A stretch of 64,000 bases of DNA from Curtobacterium sp. MCSS17_008 (GTDB taxonomy: Bacteria > Actinomycetota > Actinomycetes > Actinomycetales > Microbacteriaceae), in contig NZ_QKSM01000014.1 in assembly GCF_003234185.1 (NCBI RefSeq), forward strand, positions 1-64,000. The letters are read 5' to 3'. The translations under genes were made by a program, and so were the position numbers. Shown here piece by piece: positions 16,024 to 24,014 of the stretch (its first letter is position 1; each line of letters opens with the position of its first letter). Under the pieces are notes generated by a model, which was not told where the DNA came from, searched no databases, and saw nothing but the letters and a program-made list of their open reading frames with translations.

Positions 16024-18150
16024 TCAGCGCGAGAGCGCCTCGGTGAGCAGCGCCACCATCGCGTCGAGCTGGATGTCGCCCGAGTCCTCGATCTCCTCGT
16101 CCGAGCCGTCCAGCGCGCGAGCGGCCAGGGACGCCTTCGAGTCGATGAGCTCGGCGATCTTGGTGTCGATCGTCTGCGCGGCGATGATCCGCCACGCGGT
16201 GACGGGCTCCTCCTGCCCGATGCGGTGCACCCGGTCGATCGCCTGCGTCTGCTCGGCGCTCGTCCACGACAGCTCGGCGAGCACGACGTTCGACGACACC
16301 TGCAGGTTGAGGCCGACGCCCGCCGCGGTGAGCGAGCAGACGATGACGGCGACGTCGGGGTCGTTCACGAACGCGTCGATCTCGGCGGTGCGCTGGGCCG
16401 GTGTCTGGTCGCCGCGGACGGTCGCGGTCTTCAGGCCGCGACGGGCGAAGACCTCCTCCGCCTGGTCCATGACGTCGAGGTGCTTCGCGAAGAAGACGAC
16501 CTTGCCGACGTTCGACGCGAGCTGCGCCGCGTAGTCGGCGGCGAGCTGCGCCTTGGCACGGCCGATGCGGCGCACCATCGAGAACACGTTCTCGCCGGTC
16601 GACGAGGCGTCCTGGTCCTCGAGCTCCCACCGCGCGACCTGGCGGACGAGCTTGTGGTCGATGCCGACGACCGGGTCCTGCCCGGTCCGCGCGTCGAGGG
16701 CCTGGTGGTAGCGGCGGACGAGCTTCGCGGTGAGCTCCCGCTCGGCGTCGCGGATGGAACGCCCCTCCTCGCCGTCGAGCTCGACGGGGATGTCGGCGAT
16801 GCGCCGGGCGGGGATGTCCGCCGCGACGTCGACCTTGCGGCGTCGGACGATGCCCTGGTCGATGACGGCCTTGCGTGCCTCGACGAAGAACCCGGGGTCT
16901 GCCGGCGTCAGGCCGATGTCCTCGAGCTCGTTCATGAGCTTCGCGCGGGGCTTCTTGTCGTCGATCCAGCCGAGGAACTCCCAGATGGTGCGGAAGTCCT
17001 CGACGGAGTTGATGAGCGGCGTGCCGGTGAGCGCCATGAGCAGCGGCGCCGCCGTGCGCTCACGGATCTTCTCGGCGAGCTGCAGCACGAACCGGGAGCG
17101 CTGGGACTCCTTGTTCTTGATGAAGTGCGCCTCGTCGACGACCATGCCCTTGAAGCCGAACGAGCCGAGCCAGCCGACGTGCCGGTCGAGGATCTCGTAG
17201 TTCACGATGACGATGTCGGCGAAGCCGTCGAGGTCGTCCCCGTCGCCGTGGATGACGGTCGCGCGGTGGTTCGGGACCCAGCGCTCGGCCTCGCGTGCCC
17301 AGTTCGTCTTGACGACGTTGGGCACGACGACGAGCAGCGGGAACGCGTTCGCCGCGTCGGCGGCGAGCAGCGACTGCGCCGTCTTGCCGAGGCCCGGCTC
17401 GTCGGCGAGCAGGAACGAGCGGTGCCCCTGCGCGGCCGCGGCGACCAGTTCGGCCTGGTGCTTCATGAGCGTGGTGCCGGACTTCGAGTGCAGCGACGTC
17501 GGCTCCGGCAGCGGCATCGACGCCGCTCCCCCACCCGCGCCGTACTCGAACGACTTGAAGAGCGGACCGAACAGCTCCCAGTTCGCCAGGCGCCGCGGAT
17601 GGGCGACGGGCTGGTCGGCGAGAGCGAAGTCGGGCGCCAGGAACGGGTTCGCGAGCTGGCGCTGCACGACCGCCTGCGGGACGACCGAGCGCACCGGGGC
17701 CTCGACCACCGGGGTCGGCTCGGCGGCGATGACGAGGTCCTCGGGCTGCAGCTCCATGCCGCCGGCGATCATCATGTCGCGCTTGACGGTGCGGGTGGCC
17801 TCGCTGACCGAGGCCTCCTCGGTCAGGAGCTGGATGACGCTGGTGTCCCGCGCGGCGGTCTTCGCCAGGATCGTCGCGACGCCGTCGAGCCGCTTGAGCT
17901 GCTCGGCGCGCTGTGCGTCGGTGAGCTCCTGGTCCGCCTTGACCCGTGCACGCTCCTCGCGCATGAGCAGGGCCACCGCCTGGAACTTGGACCGGTTGGA
18001 CGCCTTGAGCGGTCCGCGCTGCGCCGCCGCCTCGACCTCGCGCACGGCGCGCGCGAGCACGGGGATGACGCCGTCGTTGTCGAGCGGGCGGGTGCGACGC
18101 GACGCGGTCCGCGTCCCGCCGGCTGCTCGCCGGGTGCCTGATCGAGCCAA
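16024..18150 (-). CDS. SNF2-family ATPase/helicase-like protein
   Basis: A 708-residue superfamily-2 ATPase that probably remodels protein-nucleic acid complexes. After a 240-residue charged N-terminal region come motif I (DEPGLGKT, about residue 260), motif II (DEAH), motif III (TGTP) and the second RecA lobe with RVHRIGQEE (motif VI). The 'SWTSAEQTQAIDRVHRIGQ' block is diagnostic of SNF2. The frame is open up to 18333, but AGGAGGAG lies 5 nt before a TTG at 18150, giving MARSGTRRAAGG as N-terminus. Upstream codons show no protein-like pattern. No methylase or nuclease partner is adjacent, so a restriction or defence role is not indicated. Confidence 0.85.
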   Translation of the reverse strand: MARSGTRRAAGGTRTASRRTRPLDNDGVIPVLARAVREVEAAAQRGPLKASNRSKFQAVALLMREERARVKADQELTDAQRAEQLKRLDGVATILAKTAARDTSVIQLLTEEASVSEATRTVKRDMMIAGGMELQPEDLVIAAEPTPVVEAPVRSVVPQAVVQRQLANPFLAPDFALADQPVAHPRRLANWELFGPLFKSFEYGAGGGAASMPLPEPTSLHSKSGTTLMKHQAELVAAAAQGHRSFLLADEPGLGKTAQSLLAADAANAFPLLVVVPNVVKTNWAREAERWVPNHRATVIHGDGDDLDGFADIVIVNYEILDRHVGWLGSFGFKGMVVDEAHFIKNKESQRSRFVLQLAEKIRERTAAPLLMALTGTPLINSVEDFRTIWEFLGWIDDKKPRAKLMNELEDIGLTPADPGFFVEARKAVIDQGIVRRRKVDVAADIPARRIADIPVELDGEEGRSIRDAERELTAKLVRRYHQALDARTGQDPVVGIDHKLVRQVARWELEDQDASSTGENVFSMVRRIGRAKAQLAADYAAQLASNVGKVVFFAKHLDVMDQAEEVFARRGLKTATVRGDQTPAQRTAEIDAFVNDPDVAVIVCSLTAAGVGLNLQVSSNVVLAELSWTSAEQTQAIDRVHRIGQEEPVTAWRIIAAQTIDTKIAELIDSKASLAARALDGSDEEIEDSGDIQLDAMVALLTEALSR

Positions 18151-18628
18151 CGCTCCTCCTGTTCCGCCCGTTCGCACGGGCGCACCGCCGTCGTGGCGGG
18201 AAGTCCTCGACCGGGGTCTGGCACGACCCCGGTCCCCACGGGCCACCCTGGCCCGCTCGTTCGCCGGTCCCGCCGAGGGACGTCCGGTGGAGTCCCGCGG
18301 ACCGTTCCGTCGGCTCCCACGGGTGCTCGACACGACGCTCCGCGCCGGGATCCGGCGCCGTCACACGCACGTGGTGCCCTGTCGGACGCTCACGGACCCG
18401 GTCCCCGCGTCGGTCAAGCGACCGACTGCCGCGTCCGGATGACGACGCGGCACGCGACGACACGGTGCGTGCTGCGCACAGTTTACTCCCCGACCACCGA
18501 CCGAGGCGACTCGACGGGCGCCGCGCGCGTCGCGCCTCCCGTCCGGACCGGCGGCCGCCCCACCAGCGGACGGCCGGGAGGCACCGCACGGCCCCGTCAG
18601 GCTGCCCGCGCCCCGCGCGCGGCGGTGG
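18151..18628. other. 478-bp intergenic region
   Basis: No gene is supported here. A minus-strand TAAACT (about 18480-18485) could be a -10 for the SNF2 gene, which would give a leader over 300 nt. At 18530-18586 the half-sequences of the repeat family occur in swapped order (CGCGCCTCCCGTCCG then CGGACGGCCGGGAGGCACCG), probably a rearranged copy that follows the stop-proximal side of the upstream kinase gene. Confidence 0.5.
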
Positions 18629-19885
18629 TCAGGCCTGCGGTGCGGACCGCGGTCGGAGGAGGCCGTCCGACGGCACGGTGGGCGTCGCCTCGGCGAGCGC
18701 CGCCCGCGTGGCCGCCAGGAGCTGCTGCGCGGTCTGGATGCCGTTCGCCGACCCGGTCGTCGCCTGTCCGCCCGCGTGCGCGAGGAGCTGCGCCCCGATG
18801 GCCGGGCCGATCCGGTCGGCCTCGGTGGGGTTCCGGGCGACCCAGTCGCGGGCGACGGCGTCGGCCAGCCGCTCGGCGGCGGCGCCGCGTTCGGTGTCGC
18901 CGCGGGATCGGTGCCACAGGCCGGTGACGACGAGGTGGGCCACGACGGCGCCGATGTCGCGCACCGGGAACCCCCAACCGGCGGTGTCGATGTCGAGCAG
19001 GCCGGAGATGCGCCACGGCTCGTCCTCGTCGACGAAGACCTGCTCGAGGTGGAGGTCGCCGTGCACGACCTGCTTCGTCGCCGTGCCCCAGCCGATCGAC
19101 CGGCGACCGATGGCGTCGTAGAGCTCGTCGATCTCCGCGGCGTCCTGCGGCAGCGCGGACACCAGCGTGCGGCGGTGCCAGTCGGCGTGGTCCATGGCGT
19201 CCGCGCGGGCCTGCTGCGTCATCGGCACCGATGCGATCCGGCCGGTCAGTGCGGCGAGGGAGGCGACGAAGCGCGGATCGTCGGCGATCTCGGTGATGCG
19301 GCTGCCGGCGGGCACACCGCGGATCCGCTCGAGCACGAGCAGGCCGTCCCCGCGGCTCGACAGCACGCGCGGCACCGGCAGCCCGGCCGCGACGAACTGC
19401 TCGTGCGACTCGACGATCGGCGCGACCCGGTGCGGGCGGACGATCTTCAGGAAGACGACGCGCTCCGGCGCGTCGACACGGACCACAGCGCGCTTGCCCG
19501 GGCGGTACGCGGCCACGGAGAGGGTCGGGTCGGTGACGGGCATGCCGAGGCCGGCGAGCAGCTCGGCGACGGCGTCGCGGTACGTCACCTGCGGCAGGAC
19601 CGGGAGCCCGGGGTCGTTCGGGTACGCCCACACCGAGACGGGGTCACCGGTGGTCGGGTCCGTCACGATGGCGCTGTTCTGGTCGTGTGCACCACCGGTG
19701 TCGACGTACGTCAGGACGGTGGCGCGTTGGCCGGCCCGGTCCACGGTGTCGACCTCGTAGCCGTAGAGGTACCCGTTGCCGGACGGCTCCACCGAGTGCG
19801 CGCGTGCGGCCACGACGGAGGTCCCGGAGCCGGCGAAGGCCTGCGGGATGACGCGCTCGTGGTTGGGCCACACGGGACCAGTCAA
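18629..19885 (-). CDS. APH-family phosphotransferase
   Basis: A 418-residue protein-kinase-like small-molecule kinase. An N-terminal domain of about 115 residues is followed by the kinase lobe with FLKIVRPH (ATP lysine), VVHGDLHLEQ (catalytic Asp, near residue 272) and LLDIDTAGWG (Mg-binding Asp). The aminoglycoside phosphotransferase superfamily also includes choline, homoserine, maltose and fructosamine kinases; with this N-terminal domain a sugar or metabolite kinase is at least as likely as antibiotic resistance. The start is uncertain: TTG at 19885 or GTG at 19873. It is divergent from the FUSC gene. Confidence 0.75.
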   Translation of the reverse strand: MTGPVWPNHERVIPQAFAGSGTSVVAARAHSVEPSGNGYLYGYEVDTVDRAGQRATVLTYVDTGGAHDQNSAIVTDPTTGDPVSVWAYPNDPGLPVLPQVTYRDAVAELLAGLGMPVTDPTLSVAAYRPGKRAVVRVDAPERVVFLKIVRPHRVAPIVESHEQFVAAGLPVPRVLSSRGDGLLVLERIRGVPAGSRITEIADDPRFVASLAALTGRIASVPMTQQARADAMDHADWHRRTLVSALPQDAAEIDELYDAIGRRSIGWGTATKQVVHGDLHLEQVFVDEDEPWRISGLLDIDTAGWGFPVRDIGAVVAHLVVTGLWHRSRGDTERGAAAERLADAVARDWVARNPTEADRIGPAIGAQLLAHAGGQATTGSANGIQTAQQLLAATRAALAEATPTVPSDGLLRPRSAPQA

Positions 19886-19940
19886 CCGTGCCGGGGCGGT
19901 TTCGTCGCCATCGTGCGCGGCTCGGCGTGCGGCTCGTGGC

Positions 19941-19946
19941 TAGCGT
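19941..19946 (+). promoter_or_regulatory. -10 hexamer of leaderless FUSC gene
   Basis: TAGCGT ends 7 nt before the GTG at 19954. Confidence 0.6.
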
Positions 19947-19953
19947 GGTCGTC

Positions 19954-21030
19954 GTGAACCCGGTCGCACGCCTCCGCAGTTCCAGCCGCACGCCGTTCCT
20001 GCAGGTCGTGAAGACGGCCGTGGCGGTGGTCGCGGCGGTGCTGCTGTGCCGACTGCTCATCGCCGGGCCGTTCCCGACCTTCGCCGCGATCGCCGCACTG
20101 CTCGTCGTGCAGCCGAGCATCAACCAGTCGTTCGTGAAGGGGTTGGAGCGCAGCGCGGGCGTGGTGCTCGGGGTGGTGCTGGCGACCGCGTTCCACCTGC
20201 TCCTCGGGGACGCCGTGTGGGTCGTGCTCGTCGTGATCGTGCTGGCGATCCTGCTGAGCTGGGCGCTGCGGCTCACCCCGACCTCGGCGACGCAGGTCGG
20301 CATCAGCGGCATGCTCGTGCTCACCGCCGGTGTGGTGACGCCGAACTACTCGGCAGACCGGATCCTCGAGACGGTGGTCGGGGCCGTGGTGGCGCTCGTG
20401 GTGAACGCCGTCATCGTGCCGCCCGTGCTCCTCGAGCCGGCGCACCTGGCGGTCGCCCGGCTGGCCCGGGACACCGCCGCGGCGTTCGAGCGGATCGCGA
20501 TCGGACTGACCGAGGGGTGGGACGCGGACCGATGGCACGAGGCGCTCCTGCAGGCCAGGGCGCTCCGGCAGCAGCACGCCCGGGCCGAGGCCTCGCTCAC
20601 GGCCGCGGGCGAGTCGCTGACGATGAACCCGCGGGGCGGTCGGCACCGGACGATCCTGGAGCGGGACACGGCGATCGCCGAGCACCTGCGCGTGCTCGTC
20701 ACGCGCGTGACCGGCATGACGCGCGCGATCCGGGACAACACGGCGCCGGACCTGCGGGCGGACCCGGTGGTCGGCAGCATCGCGACCGAGGTCGCGCGGA
20801 TCGGCGCGGACGTGCGCGCCCTGAGCGCCCGGGTCGAGGCGACCCGGTTGCACCACTCCGAGAGCGACGGCATCACCGGTGCCGCGTCGGACGGCGCCGG
20901 GGCGACGGAACCCGCGCTGACGGCGCCGCTCGAGGTCGTGCGGCCGAACTCGCGGCACTGGGTGCTCATCGGCGCCCTGCTCGAGGACATCCGTCGTGTG
21001 CGCGAGGAGTTGCTCGGCGAGGACGACTGA
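19954..21030 (+). CDS. FUSC family (aromatic acid exporter-like) membrane protein
   Basis: A 358-residue protein with six hydrophobic helices in residues 15-160 (TAVAVVAAVLLCRLLIAGPFPTF and LVVIVLAILLSWALRL among them), then a mainly helical cytoplasmic domain rich in Arg/Glu/Ala. The GPFPTFAAIAALLVVQPSIN stretch is typical of FUSC/ArAE proteins, which export aromatic carboxylates and similar compounds. The GTG at 19954 is chosen from the leaderless -10; the frame's earlier codon at 19888 would add a basic non-membrane lead. No membrane-fusion partner is nearby. Confidence 0.8.
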   Translation: MNPVARLRSSSRTPFLQVVKTAVAVVAAVLLCRLLIAGPFPTFAAIAALLVVQPSINQSFVKGLERSAGVVLGVVLATAFHLLLGDAVWVVLVVIVLAILLSWALRLTPTSATQVGISGMLVLTAGVVTPNYSADRILETVVGAVVALVVNAVIVPPVLLEPAHLAVARLARDTAAAFERIAIGLTEGWDADRWHEALLQARALRQQHARAEASLTAAGESLTMNPRGGRHRTILERDTAIAEHLRVLVTRVTGMTRAIRDNTAPDLRADPVVGSIATEVARIGADVRALSARVEATRLHHSESDGITGAASDGAGATEPALTAPLEVVRPNSRHWVLIGALLEDIRRVREELLGEDD

Positions 21031-21040
21031 GCCGCGCCGA

Positions 21041-21134
21041 CGTCAGGACGCCGTCGCGGGCTCGCGTCAGAACGCCGTCGCGCGCGCGTCAGCACGCCGT
21101 CGCGCTCTCGCGTCAGGACGCCGTCGCGCGCTCG
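21041..21134. repeat. Four-copy 22-24-bp tandem array
   Basis: CGTCAGGACGCCGTCGCG-like units occur at 21041-21064, 21065-21086, 21087-21110 and 21111-21134, with 1-4 differences. The fourth unit encodes the last residues and stop of the minus-strand gene, so the array has grown outwards from, or into, its 3' end. Confidence 0.9.
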
Positions 21135-21454
21135 CGCCGCGTCACGGCGGGCTCGACGGCGGCGGCCGCCTCGACGGCGGAGCGCACGACCCGGTTCCAC
21201 AGCGTCGTGGCCGATGCGCCGCGGACCCCGCGCGCCGCGAAGCGCCGGATGGTCTCGACGACCCCGTCCGCGCCCGCCTCGTACGCCGCGCGGCTCGCCA
21301 TGTCCGGCACCGCGCTGAGCAACTCGGCGACGACGCGCTCGCGACGGCCTTCCTCGAGGTCGTCGAGCACGGCGATGCCGCGACGCGCGGCGTCGAGTTC
21401 GGCGTGCAACCGGGCGATCGCCGGGTGGACCGATGGTTCTGACTGTTGCTGCAC
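21113..21454 (-). CDS. Small helical hypothetical protein
   Basis: A 113-residue soluble protein with two or three long amphipathic helices (ARLHAELDAARRGIAVLDDL; SAVPDMASRAAYEAGADGVV). No family is recognised. The frame is open to 21505, but GGGGG lies about 6 nt before the GTG at 21454, and the ATG at 21505 lies inside a TATGCT promoter hexamer. The last six codons (ERATAS-stop) are part of a tandem repeat. It is divergent from the two-component system, and converges on the FUSC gene. Confidence 0.6.
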   Translation of the reverse strand: MQQQSEPSVHPAIARLHAELDAARRGIAVLDDLEEGRRERVVAELLSAVPDMASRAAYEAGADGVVETIRRFAARGVRGASATTLWNRVVRSAVEAAAAVEPAVTRRERATAS

Positions 21455-21672
21455 GAAGCCCCCTACGGACGCCGCGTCGGGTACGCCTCGTCCGCTGCGG
21501 AGCATAGCAACGAGGACTCCTCGGCATCGATACCCCTCTCCGCGGGACGGGCCGTCCTACCCCTGTCCGGGCGACGCCGACCGGGTCGCTGTGACGAGAT
21601 TCAGCGAGTTCCGTGCCGGATCGTCCCCGAGCCGGGCGATCCCTGCCACCATGGGCTCCGAGGAGGTCGATC

Positions 21673-22350
21673 ATGCGACTGTTGGTGGTCGAGGACGACG
21701 ACGAGATGCGCGCGCTCATGGAGCGTGGGCTCGCAGCAGAGGGGTACCGCGTCACCGCGGTGGAGAACGGGGTCGAGGCACTCATCGCCCTCGGCGACCA
21801 GGCCTTCGACCTGGCGGTCGTCGACGTGATGATGCCGGGCATGTCCGGCTTCGAGCTCGCACGGCGCATCCGCGAGCGCGAGGACCCGGTCCGCATCCTG
21901 CTCGTCACCGCGCGCGACGCCGTGGACGACCGGGTCTTCGGGCTCGACGCCGGCGCCGACGACTACCTGACGAAGCCCTTCGCCTTCGCCGAGCTGACCG
22001 CCCGCCTGCGCGCCCTCGCCCGCCGCGAGTCGACCTCGGGCCAGCGCACGATCGAGGTCGGGGACGTGGCGATCGACTCCGAGGCACGCCGGGTCTCGAT
22101 CAAGGGCCAGCGGGTCGCGGTCAGCCCGACGGAGTTCGCGTTGCTCCGGCTGCTCGCCCGCTCGGTCGGGACCGTCGTCGACCGCCCGAAGATCCTCGAG
22201 GAGGTCTGGGACGGTTCGCAGCACGTCGACCCGAACGTCGTCGAGCAGTACATCTCGTACCTCCGCAAGAAGCTCACCTCGCACGAGGCGACCGTCGCGA
22301 TCGCCACCGTCCGCGGTCGCGGCTACCGGCTCGACCAGCTCGGGGCGTGA
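21673..22350 (+). CDS. OmpR/PhoB-family response regulator
   Basis: A 225-residue two-component regulator. The receiver domain has the acidic pocket VVEDDDE, phospho-acceptor Asp51 in VVDVMMPGMSG, and LTKPF with Lys101. The C-terminal winged-helix DNA-binding domain (about 130-225) ends with the typical VVEQYISYLRKKL and TVRGRGYRL. GAGGAGG precedes the ATG at 21673. Its stop overlaps the kinase start (GTGA), so the pair is translationally coupled. The target genes are not apparent from context. Confidence 0.93.
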   Translation: MRLLVVEDDDEMRALMERGLAAEGYRVTAVENGVEALIALGDQAFDLAVVDVMMPGMSGFELARRIREREDPVRILLVTARDAVDDRVFGLDAGADDYLTKPFAFAELTARLRALARRESTSGQRTIEVGDVAIDSEARRVSIKGQRVAVSPTEFALLRLLARSVGTVVDRPKILEEVWDGSQHVDPNVVEQYISYLRKKLTSHEATVAIATVRGRGYRLDQLGA

Positions 22351-23930
22351 CCGACCCCGCTCCGACGTCCGGGCCGGCCCGACGACGACACGGGCTGCCC
22401 CGGCCCCTGCGCGTGCTGTCGCTCCGCGCTCGGATCACCATCGGCTCGACCGCCATCGCCGCGGTCGTGATCGTCCTGCTCGTCTTGGTCATGCGCTTCC
22501 AGGTCGTGAGCGTGGTCGCCAGCGCCACGCGCACGCTGCTCGACGCCGACGTGGACCCGTACGTGGCGACCCTCGAGGTGGACAGCGACCCCGACCTGTC
22601 GGCTCCGGGCAACGCCCAACTCGTCGCGGTCGTCGCTCCGACTGGTCAGATCCGGCTGTCGACCATGCCGCCCCGGGTCGAGCGCGCGCTCGGCAGCCTG
22701 ACGTCGACGCGGGCCGGGACCTCGCTCATCAGGGTGTCCGGCTCCGAGTACCGCGTCGTGATCGAGCACCCGGTGAACCAGGCCGGACGCTGGACCGTCG
22801 TGGCCGCGCGCAACTCCCAGGCCGAGGCCATCGTCGTCGACGACCTGACCACCACCCTGTCCCTCACCGGGTTGGCGATCCTCATCGCGTTCGGCGTCGC
22901 CTCGTGGGCGCTCGCCACCGCTGCGCTCCGCCCGGTGAACCGGATGCGCCGCGAGGCGGAGCGGCTCTCCGTCGCTCCCGAGCGCGCCGAGTTGCCGGTG
23001 GGTCCCGCGCAGGACGAGCTGGCGTCGCTCGCCACCACCCTGAACGCCTTCCTCGCCCGCACCAGGCAGGCCACCGAGCGGGAACGGCAGATGGTCTCGG
23101 ACGCCAGCCACGAGCTGCGGACACCGCTCGCGATCCTCACCACACAGCTCGACCTCGCCTCGCTCGACGGTGACGACGCGGTAGCGCTCGCGGCGCACAT
23201 CGACCGCGCCAAGCGCAGCGTCGCGCGGCTCTCGCGTCTCGCGAACGACCTGCTCACCCTGTCCCGCATCGAGGAGTCCGAGCGCCGCGAGCAGGACGGC
23301 GCGCAGCCGACGACCTCGTGGAGCGACCTCGGCGACGAGGTGATGGCCGCCGTGGACCGCGTCCGGCTCATCGCGTCCGCGAAGGACATCACGGTCGACT
23401 TCGACCTCGAGCCGCCGGCCCCACCGCCCACCGGCAGCAGCGCTGAGCCCGACGGCTCCGGCACCGCCGCCGGTCCGGCCCTCGGTGGCCGTGGACCGTC
23501 CCCCGACCACGCACGGTCGGCGGAGCCGCGCTTCCGGCTCGACACCGGCGGCATCGCACAGCTCGTCACGAACACCGCGAGCAACGCGGTCGCGGCGCTC
23601 CCCCGCGGCGGCGGTGTCTTCGTCTCCTGGCGCGTCGAGGGCGACGAGGGCGTCCTGCAGATCACCGACGACGGCCCCGGCGTGCCCGAGTCGTTCATCC
23701 CGGTCGCGTTCGACCGGTTCACCCGCCCGGACGAGGCCCGGACCTCGCGCCGTGACCCGGACCCGGCCACCGGCGGGACCCCGACGCCGGGCGGATCCGG
23801 CCTCGGGCTCGCGATCGTGCGCGCCATCGCGGAACGGTCGGGAGGCACGGCTTCCCTCCGCAACGTCCGCTCCGGTGGCCTCGAGGTCACCGTGCGCGTA
23901 CCCGTGGTGCACGAGCAGCCCACCGGCTGA
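22347..23930 (+). CDS. Sensor histidine kinase
   Basis: A 527-residue membrane kinase partnered with the preceding regulator. Helix 1 spans residues 30-50, an extracytoplasmic sensor domain of about 115 residues follows, then helix 2 (about 168-192) and a HAMP domain. The H box is SDASHELRTPLA with His255. The catalytic domain has NTASNAVAAL, DDGPGVPESF and GGSGLGLAIV; it carries a polar insert with GSSAEPDGSGTAAGPALGG. The GTG start overlaps the regulator's TGA. The ligand is unknown. Confidence 0.92.
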   Translation: MTDPAPTSGPARRRHGLPRPLRVLSLRARITIGSTAIAAVVIVLLVLVMRFQVVSVVASATRTLLDADVDPYVATLEVDSDPDLSAPGNAQLVAVVAPTGQIRLSTMPPRVERALGSLTSTRAGTSLIRVSGSEYRVVIEHPVNQAGRWTVVAARNSQAEAIVVDDLTTTLSLTGLAILIAFGVASWALATAALRPVNRMRREAERLSVAPERAELPVGPAQDELASLATTLNAFLARTRQATERERQMVSDASHELRTPLAILTTQLDLASLDGDDAVALAAHIDRAKRSVARLSRLANDLLTLSRIEESERREQDGAQPTTSWSDLGDEVMAAVDRVRLIASAKDITVDFDLEPPAPPPTGSSAEPDGSGTAAGPALGGRGPSPDHARSAEPRFRLDTGGIAQLVTNTASNAVAALPRGGGVFVSWRVEGDEGVLQITDDGPGVPESFIPVAFDRFTRPDEARTSRRDPDPATGGTPTPGGSGLGLAIVRAIAERSGGTASLRNVRSGGLEVTVRVPVVHEQPTG

Positions 23931-23941
23931 CGGTCTGGATC

Positions 23942-23987
23942 CGCGGAGCGGGCGCGCCACGCCGGGTCGCTGGGGTCCCGCTCCGCG
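23942..23987. terminator. 11-bp hairpin between convergent genes
   Basis: CGCGGAGCGGG (23942-23952) pairs with CCCGCTCCGCG (23977-23987). It lies between the kinase (+) and dnaE2 (-) and could serve both. No T-tract is present. Confidence 0.5.
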
Positions 23988-24014
23988 CTCCGAGGAGTCC
24001 CGCTCCCGGCGCGG

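Noticed and set aside
16024-18150. SNF2 protein as part of a defence island
   Set aside because: Neighbours are mycoredoxin and an APH-fold kinase. There is no nuclease, methylase or other defence gene, so nothing supports it.
18629-19885. Aminoglycoside resistance gene
   Set aside because: The fold covers many metabolite kinases, and the extra N-terminal domain and chromosomal context do not suggest resistance.
21041-21134. Possible CRISPR array
   Set aside because: Units are contiguous with no unique spacers, and no cas gene is in the window.
20046-22346. In-frame extension of the histidine kinase back to 20046
   Set aside because: The GTG at 22347 overlaps the response regulator stop, and the upstream part overlaps FUSC and the regulator with no protein-like sequence.
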